Of a stretch of 64,000 nucleotides of DNA, positions 53,274 to 64,000 are shown piece by piece. Location: the NCBI RefSeq assembly GCF_028748065.1, contig NZ_CP118166.1, positions 1,689,501 through 1,753,500 on the forward strand, in the 5' to 3' direction. Position 1 is the stretch's first letter; every line of letters starts with the position of its first letter. Below the pieces are notes generated by a model, which was not told the DNA's origin, searched no databases, and was given only the letters and a program-made list of their open reading frames with translations. Position numbers and translations under genes: made by a program. Source of the stretch: Hyphococcus flavus. Lineage in GTDB: Bacteria; Pseudomonadota; Alphaproteobacteria; Caulobacterales; Parvularculaceae.

Positions 53274-54134
53274 TTGCCTGAACTTCCTGAGGTTGAAACG
53301 GTGCGGCGAGGGCTCGCCCCAGTGATGGAGGGAGCGGTCTTCAGGCGTGTTGAGTTGAGGCGGCCCGATTTGCGCTTTCCCTTGCCCGCAGGCTTTGCCA
53401 ACCGCCTGATCGGCGCTAGCATCGAAGCACTTGATCGCAGAGGGAAATATTTAACCGCCAGGCTCTCAACCGGTGAAATACTCGTCATGCATCTGGGCAT
53501 GTCCGGGCGATTTACGGTCACTGCTGACAGCATTAAAAAGCCTGGACGATTCCACGCAGCGCAAAACTGCGCTCAAAAACATGATCATGTGATCTTTCAT
53601 ATGGCGGGCGCTCATCCCGCGGTCATTACCTATAATGATCCGCGCCGGTTCGGCTTCATGGATCTCGCCGCTGTGGCAGACCTTGAAAAGTGCAAGCATT
53701 TTAAGGGAATGGGGCCTGAACCGCTCAGTAATCAATTCTCGGCGGCGTCGCTAAACGCGGCCCTCAAAGGTAAATCTACTCCGATCAAGGCGGCCCTCCT
53801 TGATCAGCGGATCGTGGCGGGGCTCGGTAATATCTATGTTTGCGAAGCGCTGTATCGCTCTCGCATATCGCCCAGGCGCAAGGCCGGGTCAGTCGCCGGC
53901 AAGCGCGGCGAACGCCTTTGCGTTGAAATCGTTAGCGTATTGAGGGACGCCATAGAGGCGGGCGGCTCCTCCCTCAGGGACTTCGCCAGCGCTGAGGGTG
54001 AGCTCGGGTACTTTCAGCATCGATTTGACGTTTACGATCGTGAAGGGGAAGCCTGCAGACAATGCGCTAATCCGATCAGCAGGGTCGTTCAGGCGGGCAG
54101 ATCGACCTTTTTTTGCAGCCGCTGTCAGCGGTGA
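53274..54134 (+). CDS. mutM: Formamidopyrimidine-DNA glycosylase (Fpg/MutM)
   Basis: Base-excision repair enzyme of 286 residues for oxidised purines (8-oxoguanine). The TTG at 53274 is chosen because Fpg must begin Met-Pro-Glu, the N-terminal proline being the catalytic nucleophile: PELPEVETVRRGL follows the TTG directly. A GTG at 53256 would bury that proline. Other motifs: RRGKYLTARL, HLGMSGRFT, NDPRRFGFMDL and the C-terminal zinc finger CRQCANPISRVV...CSRC. AAAGGG lies 11 bases upstream. It starts about 90 bases after rpsA and ends 111 bp before rpsT. Confidence 0.96.
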   Translation: MPELPEVETVRRGLAPVMEGAVFRRVELRRPDLRFPLPAGFANRLIGASIEALDRRGKYLTARLSTGEILVMHLGMSGRFTVTADSIKKPGRFHAAQNCAQKHDHVIFHMAGAHPAVITYNDPRRFGFMDLAAVADLEKCKHFKGMGPEPLSNQFSAASLNAALKGKSTPIKAALLDQRIVAGLGNIYVCEALYRSRISPRRKAGSVAGKRGERLCVEIVSVLRDAIEAGGSSLRDFASAEGELGYFQHRFDVYDREGEACRQCANPISRVVQAGRSTFFCSRCQR

Positions 54135-54245
54135 GAAATTGGCGGAAAATAAGGCGTATTTGCGTGTTGACGCACCCTATGCCCGCCGCTATATACGCCC
54201 GCTCGCGCCGCCATTAGCGGCTGATAACATTGAGTGAAATCAAAG

Positions 54246-54512
54246 ATGGCTAACACGACTTCCGCCAAGAAAATGGTACGCAAAATCGCGCGCCGCACTG
54301 CAGTGAACAAATCACGCCGCTCGCGCGTGCGTTCATTCCTTCGCAAGGTGGAAGAAGCTATTGCATCCGGCGATAAAAGCGCTGCCGAAACGGCGTTTAA
54401 AGCTGCTCAACCGGAGATGCACCGTGCTGTTACCAAAGGCATCTTTCACCAGAAAACAGTTTCACGGAAACTGTCGCGTTTATCGTCGCGCATTAAAGCG
54501 ATTGCCGCTTAA
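54246..54512 (+). CDS. rpsT: 30S ribosomal protein S20
   Basis: A basic 88-residue protein that binds 16S rRNA. It starts [22 protein letters not shown] and ends [19 protein letters not shown]. The ATG at 54246 fits the family; a longer frame starts at 54234. rpsT next to dnaA is the usual order in many alphaproteobacteria. A strong terminator follows. Confidence 0.97.
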   Translation: MANTTSAKKMVRKIARRTAVNKSRRSRVRSFLRKVEEAIASGDKSAAETAFKAAQPEMHRAVTKGIFHQKTVSRKLSRLSSRIKAIAA

Positions 54513-54541
54513 AAACCGTCTTATTTTATTGTAAGGTTCAC

Positions 54542-54573
54542 GCATGTCGCACACTGTTGCGACATGCTTTTTT
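54542..54573 (+). terminator. Intrinsic terminator after rpsT
   Basis: GCATGTCGCA pairs perfectly with TGCGACATGC across a six-base loop, then six T's. It isolates rpsT from the dnaA region. Confidence 0.93.
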
Positions 54574-55150
54574 CTAATGAGCAATTTCCAAAGTTCATAA
54601 GCGCCTTTGATGTATCGAGCGCACATATTGCGAGAGCAAAAATTGCGCGTTATGGTTCTTCGTGTTGTTCCGTTCGTAACAGTTTGTTTTTGTTGCAAGC
54701 GTGATTTTGTAAGGGGATTAGCGAAGTTCAAGCGTGTAAAAAATTCGACACAAAAGGCGAATCAAAGCTTGACGCTCATCCTTAAGTTTATCTAGACTAA
54801 GTATAGTCAATACGACGGATGCGGATGATTTTCCGCAAGGCTCAGTTTTTAGTTTGAATAGCGTTTTTCAGTCGGTCACAATTGCCTCAAGCGAGGTGAC
54901 TGACGTTTAGGCGCGTCATTAGCGCTTAGTTTGGTCGGGGATAAGCAAAATGAAAAACGGCGGCTTCCTAAAGTTCGATCGAAAGCAAACGATTAGGGAA
55001 GCGGATCCGCTTTTGCTTTAAGCGACAATATTCGTACTCGCGTCGGCGGCGTCTCGCCGAAAACAAATATTCCAATAAAGCCATATGTGCGTTGCGTGGC
55101 TTTCAACATGCGCGCATGGTGTGAACTTGACTTCAAATTCGGGCGACAAA
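54574..55150. promoter_or_regulatory. Structured AT-rich region upstream of dnaA (candidate origin or leader)
   Basis: The 577 bp before dnaA carry no large gene. They are AT-rich compared with the flanks and hold several inverted repeats: GACTA-AGTA-TAGTC (54795-54808), TGCGGA/TCCGCA (54820-54837), a nested hairpin with stems GTCGGTCA/TGACTGAC and CCTC/GAGG (54871-54904), and a hairpin in a short uORF (54982-55019). TTGACG at 54769 could be a -35 box. No exact DnaA box (TTATNCACA) was found; the nearest is CGGGGATAA at 54936, 7 of 9. It may carry the dnaA promoter and possibly oriC; neither is proven. Confidence 0.5.
54950..55021 (+). CDS. Possible 23-residue upstream ORF before dnaA
   Basis: ATG at 54950, preceded by a GGGG-containing site about 10 bases upstream, opens a 23-codon frame (MKNGGFLKFDRKQTIREADP...) ending in TAA at 55019. 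Its 3' half forms a hairpin: AAAGCAAA with TTTGCTTT as the outer stem and AGCG/CGCT as the inner stem. Ends 129 bp before the dnaA ATG. Too short to judge by codon use; may be a leader peptide or chance. Confidence 0.3.
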   Translation: MKNGGFLKFDRKQTIREADPLLL

Positions 55151-56605
55151 ATGAACAACGAAAAAACAACAGGCGGTCTTCCTTTTCCCGGGCAAAATCA
55201 TTCGGAGCTTTTCAAACGGTATCACGCGGCGCTTCGCACGCGCGTTGGCGAGGCAAAGTATAAATCCTGGTTTGTAGATTTGGGGTTGGCGGAGTTCAGT
55301 GAAGAGTGCGTAACTCTTTCAACCGGGTCTGAAGCGAAACGCGATATGCTTGATCATCGCTTCTTCCCGGTGCTTGCCGATACCTGGCGAAAGGAAGTTG
55401 GCCCCTTTCGCAACATGCGGCTGACGGTTCTTAAGAATTTAAGCGCACACGCGGCAAAAGTGGATGCACAAGAAGAAAAGCGCGCATCAGGGAGCGCCTA
55501 TGCCGCGCCTTCCCATGCCTCTGCTAGCGGCCAGGTTGCTCAGCCAGCGGCCGAAAAGGAGCAGAACTTTGACGGCATTGCGACCGCGCTCGACCCGCGG
55601 CGGACATTCGACGCTTTCGCTGTAGCGTCATCTAACCGGATCGCATGGGCGGCGGCTCAAGAAGCCATGGCGGAAGGCCGTCCAAAAGAGCTGATTTATT
55701 TCTACGGCCCTTCCGGCGTAGGCAAGACGCACCTGTTGCAGGCGATCGCCCATGAACTGCTGAAGCGCGGCGAGCGCGGCGCGCCGGGGTATGTCACGTA
55801 CAACAATCTCGTAAACGCGTGCGTTAGCGCAGTGTGGGCGAATGCCACCCAGGCGCTTCACAAGGCATTGTTGGCGTATGACTATATTGCTTTCGACGAC
55901 ATTCATTTTTTAACAGGCAAAAACAGAACACAGGAGGAATTACTGATCGTGATCGATGCAGCGCTCGACAGCGGCAAACAGGTTGTCATCGCCGGAGAAC
56001 TTCCACCCGCAAAATTGGCGGAAGCGGGTATCAATCAGCGTATCGCCGACCGTCTCGCCGGCGGCATCTGCGCGCCAATCCACCAGGGGGATGAAGCTTT
56101 GCGTATGGCGGTGCTGCAAAAGCGCGTTGAACAAAGCACGGCTAAATGCGCCATTAGCGAAGAGGTTCTTGCGTTTATCGCGCGCACATTCTCGCAAAGC
56201 ACGCGAGAAACAATCGGCGCGCTTAATCAGTTGTTGTTGATGTATGGCGGCGAAGAGGTTGTCGTTGATCTCGACGAAGCCAAGTCGATTTTAAAGTCGC
56301 GTCTTGAAGATCGTAAGCGGATTTCAACAATTGATGACGCCATTGCGGCTGGCGCCGAGGCTTTTGGATTGAAACTTGAAGACATGACCGGCCGTTCCCA
56401 GCCTCAGCGCATTGTGAGGGCGCGTCATGCGGTCGTCTGGTGCGCGCGCGAGGTCTTGAAAGAGTCGTTCCCGCGCATCGGCAAGGCGCTCAAACGCGAC
56501 CATACAACAGTCATGAGTTCCTATCGCCGGGCTCAGGCCTTGCTGGAGCGGGACAAGGCCTTTCAAGACGGCGTCAAGCGCATCAGAGAGGCGCTCGAGG
56601 GCTAA
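55151..56605 (+). CDS. dnaA: Chromosomal replication initiator DnaA
   Basis: AAA+ initiator of 484 residues. Domain I lies around residues 15-95, followed by a short linker. Domain III has Walker A YFYGPSGVGKTHLLQAIAHEL (near residue 184) and Walker B AFDDIHFLTGKNRTQEE. The box VII arginine-finger region reads IADRLAGGICAPI. Domain IV ends with the DNA-binding signature ALKRDHTTVMSSYRRAQ. Divergent from textbook DnaA in domain III but with all motifs. The ATG at 55151 gives the common domain I start; the frame to 55085 would add 22 untypical residues. A terminator follows. Confidence 0.95.
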   Translation: MNNEKTTGGLPFPGQNHSELFKRYHAALRTRVGEAKYKSWFVDLGLAEFSEECVTLSTGSEAKRDMLDHRFFPVLADTWRKEVGPFRNMRLTVLKNLSAHAAKVDAQEEKRASGSAYAAPSHASASGQVAQPAAEKEQNFDGIATALDPRRTFDAFAVASSNRIAWAAAQEAMAEGRPKELIYFYGPSGVGKTHLLQAIAHELLKRGERGAPGYVTYNNLVNACVSAVWANATQALHKALLAYDYIAFDDIHFLTGKNRTQEELLIVIDAALDSGKQVVIAGELPPAKLAEAGINQRIADRLAGGICAPIHQGDEALRMAVLQKRVEQSTAKCAISEEVLAFIARTFSQSTRETIGALNQLLLMYGGEEVVVDLDEAKSILKSRLEDRKRISTIDDAIAAGAEAFGLKLEDMTGRSQPQRIVRARHAVVWCAREVLKESFPRIGKALKRDHTTVMSSYRRAQALLERDKAFQDGVKRIREALEG

Positions 56606-56653
56606 TTTCGGGGCTCTTAAAAGCGCTTGAAAAACAGATCATTACCACCCCGT

Positions 56654-56690
56654 CGCCGGCGCTGGAAATCAGCGCCGGCGCTAGCTTTTT
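56654..56690 (+). terminator. Intrinsic terminator after dnaA
   Basis: CGCCGGCGCT pairs with AGCGCCGGCG across a seven-base loop, followed after GCTAGC-type bases by five T's. It lies between dnaA and dnaN, so dnaN-recF-gyrB should have its own promoter in the 200 bp after it. Confidence 0.8.
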
Positions 56691-56863
56691 AGGGGGTGTT
56701 TCGGCTATAATCAGCCTATGAATTCCGCACGGCGATTCGCTGCGCCGGCGTCGCCGGAAGAGAGCGCTCAAGAGCGTTTTCCAATGGCGCTCCGCCGGTA
56801 ATTTGGACCACATAAATTGCGCGATTTAAGGGCGCTAAAGACCATTTCGAGAGAGCATTCCGA

Positions 56864-57982
56864 ATGAAAGTCACTATAGAACGGACCGCCCTGGCTAAAG
56901 CGTTAGGGCATGTGCAAAGCGTCGTTGAGCGCCGGAACACAATTCCGATTTTGTCCAACGTATTGCTGCAGGCTGACGGCGGCGCGCTGATACTGACAGC
57001 AACGGATCTAGATATTGAAATTTCCGAAGAAGCGCCTGCCGATGTCGCCGGCAAGGGCGCGACGACTGTTTCGGCGCTGACTTTGTTTGAGATTGTCAAA
57101 CGTCTTCCTGACGGGGCGCAGGTTCGTCTCGAGCTTTCGTCGGAGGAGGGGCGGCTTCAGGTGTCGTCCGGACGCTCGCAGTTCGCACTCGCCGTCCTGC
57201 CAGAGGACGATTTTCCGAGCCTTTCAACGGATGATCTCGAAACGCGGTTTTCCATGCCGACGTCTGATTTGCGCCGGCTGTTGGGCAAGGCGCGTTTCGC
57301 CATGTCTCAGGAGGAGACGCGTTACTATCTCAACGGCGTTTATCTGCACGCGCATACCGATGACGATGCGCCTGCTTTGCGCGCTGCAGCGACGGATGGT
57401 CACCGGCTTGCGCGCATCGATGCGCCGCTGCCTGACGGCGCCAGCGCCATGCCGGGCGTTATCGTGCCGCGCAAAGCCATCGCGGAACTGGGCCGGCTGC
57501 TTGAGGACGCTGAGGAGAATGTTGAAATCGCCGTTTCCTCTGCGAAGATCCGGTTTGGGTTTGGCGCTGGCTATCTGACCTCCAAACTAATTGACGGGTC
57601 GTTCCCGGATTATGAGCGCGTTATTCCGAAGGGTAACGCCAACGTCTTGCGTGTGGAAACGAAGGATTTCGCGCAAGCGGTCGATCGCGTTTCAACCGTG
57701 TCCGCAGACCGTACGCGTTCAGTAAAGCTTGCGCTTGAATCTGACCGGCTGCGTTTAGCTGTAAACAACCCCGAAGCGGGTTCGGCGCTTGAAGAGCTGT
57801 CCGTCGACTATGGCGGTGATCCGTTGGAGATCGGCTTTAACGCGCGCTACCTCCTTGACGTCGCGCAGCAGATTGACGGTGAAACGGGAACGTTCAAACT
57901 CGCCGACCCGTCCTCGCCGACTGTTATCCTCGATGAAGAGGACGAGCGCGCGCTTTATGTATTGATGCCGTTAAGGGTGTGA
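56864..57982 (+). CDS. dnaN: DNA polymerase III beta sliding clamp
   Basis: Ring-forming clamp of 372 residues that tethers the replicative polymerase. It begins MKVTIERTALAKALGHVQSVVERRNTIPILSNVLLQ, has the three-domain repeat, QEETRYYLNGVYLH in domain II, and the C-terminal YVLMPLRV. Length is typical. It leads a dnaN-recF-gyrB run; recF starts four bases after its stop. Confidence 0.97.
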   Translation: MKVTIERTALAKALGHVQSVVERRNTIPILSNVLLQADGGALILTATDLDIEISEEAPADVAGKGATTVSALTLFEIVKRLPDGAQVRLELSSEEGRLQVSSGRSQFALAVLPEDDFPSLSTDDLETRFSMPTSDLRRLLGKARFAMSQEETRYYLNGVYLHAHTDDDAPALRAAATDGHRLARIDAPLPDGASAMPGVIVPRKAIAELGRLLEDAEENVEIAVSSAKIRFGFGAGYLTSKLIDGSFPDYERVIPKGNANVLRVETKDFAQAVDRVSTVSADRTRSVKLALESDRLRLAVNNPEAGSALEELSVDYGGDPLEIGFNARYLLDVAQQIDGETGTFKLADPSSPTVILDEEDERALYVLMPLRV

Positions 57983-57986
57983 TGAT

Positions 57987-61602
<3,616 letters not shown>

Positions 61603-61604
61603 GT

Positions 61605-62561
61605 TTACTGGCTTTCCGTCCACTCGCCATAAGGTGTTACTTCATAGCCCTTCGCGGCGAGCAGCGCGGGGACGGAAAACTCGCCGCCCACCAAATGACC
61701 AGCGCCAACGGCGACAAGACCGGTTCCGGCTTCATTTTTCAGGGCAGCGTCCAACTCCTCGGCCCAGACTTTGTTGCGCTCGACAATAAGACGTTCATAG
61801 ACTTCCGGAGCCTGTTCGCGCATGGCGTCATTCATCTGCTCATCCACAAAGTCCACATCGCCGTTTGTCCACGCTGCAAATAACTCATCGAAGGCGGCCT
61901 GTTGATCATCCCACTCGCGGATGGTCACGCGGAGAAGGTTTTTTTCAACTTCCGGATCGAGGCCTGTGAAAAAAGAAAGCTGTTCCTCAAGTGTTTCAAA
62001 GAAACGCATTTCTTTTCCATTTTCACGGGCTTCTTTTAACAACACTGAATCGACGCCTGAACCCGGATCAAAACCCTGATTGATGATGAATTGTACGCTG
62101 AGCGTCAAAAACGCATTCCATGGACGCATGGAATTTACAGCTGAAAAGGGCAGGCCAAGCTCTGTTGTAATCTCCTGCAGCTCCTGCGTATCCGCGTCGC
62201 CGAGCAGACCTGAAAGCGTTTCCCCGGCTTGATAGAACCCTTTAGTCATGACGACATTAAGAGCGACCGACTCTGTGTCCGGCGCATCAGCCTCGACCTC
62301 AAAGTAAACGGTTTCAGCTTGTTCGAGAGCGGCGTTGAGCGCATCAGTGCGCCAATCAAGCGTGGCTGGCAAAATATGAAACGTGCCTAGCAGAATATAT
62401 TCGGAGTCGGCGTCGGCGACACGCCACATGGCAGGCGTTGCAGTATCTGTTGAAATGTCGAGCGTTGCGGCGGGCGCCTGAGCCATCACCGGCGATATGA
62501 TCGCCAAAAAGCTGGCTGCCAGGCCTAGGAGCGTATACTTCGCCATTATTGTCGCTTTCAT
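61605..62561 (-). CDS. TraB/GumN family exported protein
   Basis: A 318-residue protein with a signal peptide ending around PVMAQA. TraB/PrgY/GumN family: YILLGTFHILPATLDWRTDAL contains the GTxH motif, PWNAFLTLSVQFIINQGFDPGSGVDSVL is typical, and the C-terminal LVAVGAGHLVGG has the second His region. Metal-dependent hydrolase or protease activity is proposed for the family. The start is uncertain: ATG at 62561 used; ATG at 62546 is also possible. Convergent with gyrB. Confidence 0.85.
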   Translation of the reverse strand: MKATIMAKYTLLGLAASFLAIISPVMAQAPAATLDISTDTATPAMWRVADADSEYILLGTFHILPATLDWRTDALNAALEQAETVYFEVEADAPDTESVALNVVMTKGFYQAGETLSGLLGDADTQELQEITTELGLPFSAVNSMRPWNAFLTLSVQFIINQGFDPGSGVDSVLLKEARENGKEMRFFETLEEQLSFFTGLDPEVEKNLLRVTIREWDDQQAAFDELFAAWTNGDVDFVDEQMNDAMREQAPEVYERLIVERNKVWAEELDAALKNEAGTGLVAVGAGHLVGGEFSVPALLAAKGYEVTPYGEWTESQ

Positions 62562-62685
62562 TACTACGGTGTTTCTTTTCGCATCCAGAACCTGGACCAT
62601 CAAGAGGGCGAAATGATGACGTGATTTCATGAGCTTTCGCGCCCTTGCCGGGGGCTGTCTGATCGCGTAAACCCTCGCTTCCTCA

Positions 62686-62762
<77 letters not shown>

Positions 62763-62783
62763 TTACGGTTCAGTCAGGAACAA

Positions 62784-62814
62784 AAAAGCCGCCGGCAATA
62801 TTGCGGCGGCTTTT
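62784..62814 (-). terminator. Intrinsic terminator of the cold-shock gene
   Basis: AAAAGCCGCC pairs with GGCGGCTTTT across an eleven-base loop. On the minus strand it follows the csp stop at a short distance and ends in T's. It also ends in T's on the plus strand, so it could stop the tRNA-Arg transcript. Confidence 0.85.
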
Positions 62815-62836
62815 ACAGTTTGTCAGTCAGCGGAGT

Positions 62837-63043
62837 TTATTCCGCAGATTTAAGGTTTCCCGCTGATGTTTTTCCGCGTTGATCCACCAACTCGTAAGAA
62901 ACGCGCTGCCCTTCCTGCAAGTCGGGCATGCCGGCTTCTTTAACCGCGGATATATGTACGAATACGTCTTTGCCGCCGTCGTCAGGGGCGATAAATCCAT
63001 ATCCTTTTGTGGCGTTGAACCATTTGACAGCGCCTGTAGCCAT
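62837..63043 (-). CDS. cspA: Cold-shock domain protein (CspA-like)
   Basis: A single cold-shock domain of 68 residues. RNP1 is KGYGFIAP and RNP2 DVFVHISAV; it begins MATGAVKWFNATKGYGFI. Single-stranded nucleic-acid binding, likely an RNA chaperone. AGGAG precedes the ATG. Its upstream stretch on the minus strand is about 150 bases, which is a typical csp leader length, though no conserved cold box could be confirmed. Confidence 0.95.
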   Translation of the reverse strand: MATGAVKWFNATKGYGFIAPDDGGKDVFVHISAVKEAGMPDLQEGQRVSYELVDQRGKTSAGNLKSAE

Positions 63044-63188
63044 TCGTCGATCTCCTATTCATGGCGTCGTCCCCGCGCGCTCGTGCACAGGGCCTTGGTA
63101 GGCAACCATGTCTTGGGATCTTAGTTCGGCCAGTCGCCCGGAAACGGGGCGGAGTCGTAAGGTCAGTCAAAACAAAGTCGCACAAGAT

Positions 63189-63216
63189 TTAGAATACAGC
63201 TCTTTGGCGGCGTCAA
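63189..63216 (-). promoter_or_regulatory. Candidate promoter for cspA
   Basis: On the minus strand, TTGACG (63211-63216) and TTCTAA (63189-63194) are 16 bases apart, about 145 bases before the csp start. The -35 is good and the -10 weak. This is a visual match only. Confidence 0.3.
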
Positions 63217-63358
63217 GACTGCGCTCAGTGCGCGCCATTGGATTGCCGTTAAAATATGGAAACATCATCGGATAATGATGAAAGTTCTAAAATTGTAGCA
63301 TTTTTGTCGACCTGAAAGAGGCAGGTGTTATTTTTTCACAAGAGGTTACGCGCGTGCG
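63217..63358. other. Rest of the csp upstream region, no gene seen
   Basis: With the csp leader this makes a gap of about 315 bp. CATCAT/ATGATG inverted repeat at about 63266-63283. No gene or RNA family recognised. It also holds the downstream end of the beta-helix gene. Confidence 0.45.
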
Positions 63359-64000
63359 TTATTGCGGCTGCAGCGTTCCCCCACGCTCGTTGATAATGTC
63401 ATTGTTCTCAATAGTGGGCGCAAGCGCCGTGTCATTGCGTAGAATTCGGCCATTGCGTTTGCGGTTAATGATGCGGTTGCCGCTGATTTCAAGCGAAATG
63501 GCATCGCCGCCGCGGGAAAGATCATAATTGAACAATGTTGAATTATCGGCGTCAGCAGCCTGGGTGAAACTGCTGCCGGTAATTGAAACGGCGCCGCCAC
63601 GCGATGCATCGACGGCGTAACTTGTTTTTCCATTTGCATCGTCAAAGGACGAACCGTGGATTGTGGTTGTTGCAGCGAGTGATTTCACATGGTGACCGAT
63701 TTTGGTGCCGACGAAACTGCTGCTGGTGATCTCCAGCACGGCGCCGCTTGAGAGGTAAATGCCGTGAGAATACCCATCGCCATAACCGTTGCCGATAAAC
63801 TGTGAGCTTTGGATGACGACTTTCCCGTGTTCCTGACCTGTCGCTAGAATACCGTTTTCATTATTTTCGAAAGTGCAGTTGATCGCCGTCAGATTGACGC
63901 CGTCATGGCGAATGCCGGCGCCATTAAGGTCCGGTGATGTGGCGCCTTCAAAGCGGATGTTCTCAACGTGCAAGCTTGCATCCCAAAGCGGGTTCAAGAT
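63359..64000 (-). CDS. Right-handed parallel beta-helix protein, truncated at window edge
   Basis: The C-terminal about 213 residues of a longer protein; the frame runs off the right edge. Repeating short strands (NNENGILATG, SGAVLEITSSSFVG, GGAVSITGSSF, AISLEISGNRI) are typical of a pectate-lyase-type parallel beta-helix with one rung per 20-25 residues. The Asn/Ser/Gly ladders fit carbohydrate lyases, surface proteins or adhesins. Whether it is secreted cannot be seen as the N-terminus is missing. Confidence 0.75.
   Translation of the reverse strand: MLNPLWDASLHVENIRFEGATSPDLNGAGIRHDGVNLTAINCTFENNENGILATGQEHGKVVIQSSQFIGNGYGDGYSHGIYLSSGAVLEITSSSFVGTKIGHHVKSLAATTTIHGSSFDDANGKTSYAVDASRGGAVSITGSSFTQAADADNSTLFNYDLSRGGDAISLEISGNRIINRKRNGRILRNDTALAPTIENNDIINERGGTLQPQ

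Noticed and set aside
54607-54795. 62-residue open frame in the dnaA upstream region
   Set aside because: No ribosome site, many rare codons, and no recognisable domain; it lies in AT-rich non-coding DNA.
54936-54944. CGGGGATAA as a DnaA box
   Set aside because: Matches the reverse-complement consensus at only 7 of 9 bases and stands alone.

Overview
The window reads as ordinary alphaproteobacterial chromosome. The presence of TIGR02300 and DUF2794 family genes, a Caulobacter-like cpa/tad pilus operon, and the block rpsT / dnaA-dnaN-recF-gyrB all point that way. Many secreted YbjN, SapC and TPR-hydroxylase proteins suggest a marine or stalked-type lineage (Hyphomonadaceae or Parvularculaceae-like). 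That placement is inference, because no rRNA is present. The two tRNAs (Ala-GGC, Arg-CCG) encode their CCA ends. No insertion sequence, prophage, CRISPR array or integron was seen.

Layout. 1-2.5 kb: the end of a p-aminobenzoate-type cluster (amidotransferase, PLP lyase, reduced adenylate-forming protein). 2.5-13.2 kb: the type IVc (Tad/Flp) pilus locus, with an orphan secretin-N-domain protein, a Crp-like protein, the Flp pilin with its own terminator, then cpaABCDEF-tadBC. 13.4-17.9 kb: two TPR-fused dioxygenases facing each other across a small secreted protein, then three tandem paralogous lipoproteins. 18-22 kb, minus strand: lytic transglycosylase, uracil-DNA glycosylase, a secreted YbjN protein and YhhN. 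22.3-27.7 kb: an ETF-QO / TPR lipoprotein / ispE / WecA-like operon, convergent with a polyprenyl synthase. 29-33 kb: S49 peptidase, YjbQ, DEDDh exonuclease, hydrolase, SapC. 33-46 kb: ScsB/DsbD-like protein, pgi operon, hisS, AEC carrier, DUF2794, TTC38-like protein, BI-1, rsmB. 46-48 kb: a YbjN protein and the two minor pilins (TadE/TadF type), about 34 kb from the main pilus operon. 48.5-54.5 kb: tRNA-Ala, TIGR02300, aroA-cmk-rpsA-mutM-rpsT. 54.5-61.6 kb: a structured 638-bp non-coding region, then dnaA, dnaN-recF-gyrB. 61.6-64 kb: TraB/GumN, tRNA-Arg, a cold-shock protein and a truncated beta-helix protein.

How it fits together. The pilus genes form one nearly complete machine: pilin, prepilin peptidase, secretin with its pilotin-like lipoprotein, localisation ATPase, motor ATPase and two platform proteins. 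Minor pilins are supplied from a second locus. No TadD-type TPR lipoprotein is seen; its usual position after tadC is taken by a cytoplasmic TPR protein fused to a 2-oxoglutarate oxygenase. The right third holds the replication-initiation genes next to core translation and DNA-repair genes, so the chromosome origin may be close. I found no clean DnaA boxes, so oriC is not claimed.

I see no wholly new defence or mobile system. The best candidates for something undescribed are the paired TPR-hydroxylases beside the pilus locus, the triplet lipoprotein family, the PABA-linked adenylation-like protein that lacks its core loops, and the hairpin- and uORF-rich region ahead of dnaA.
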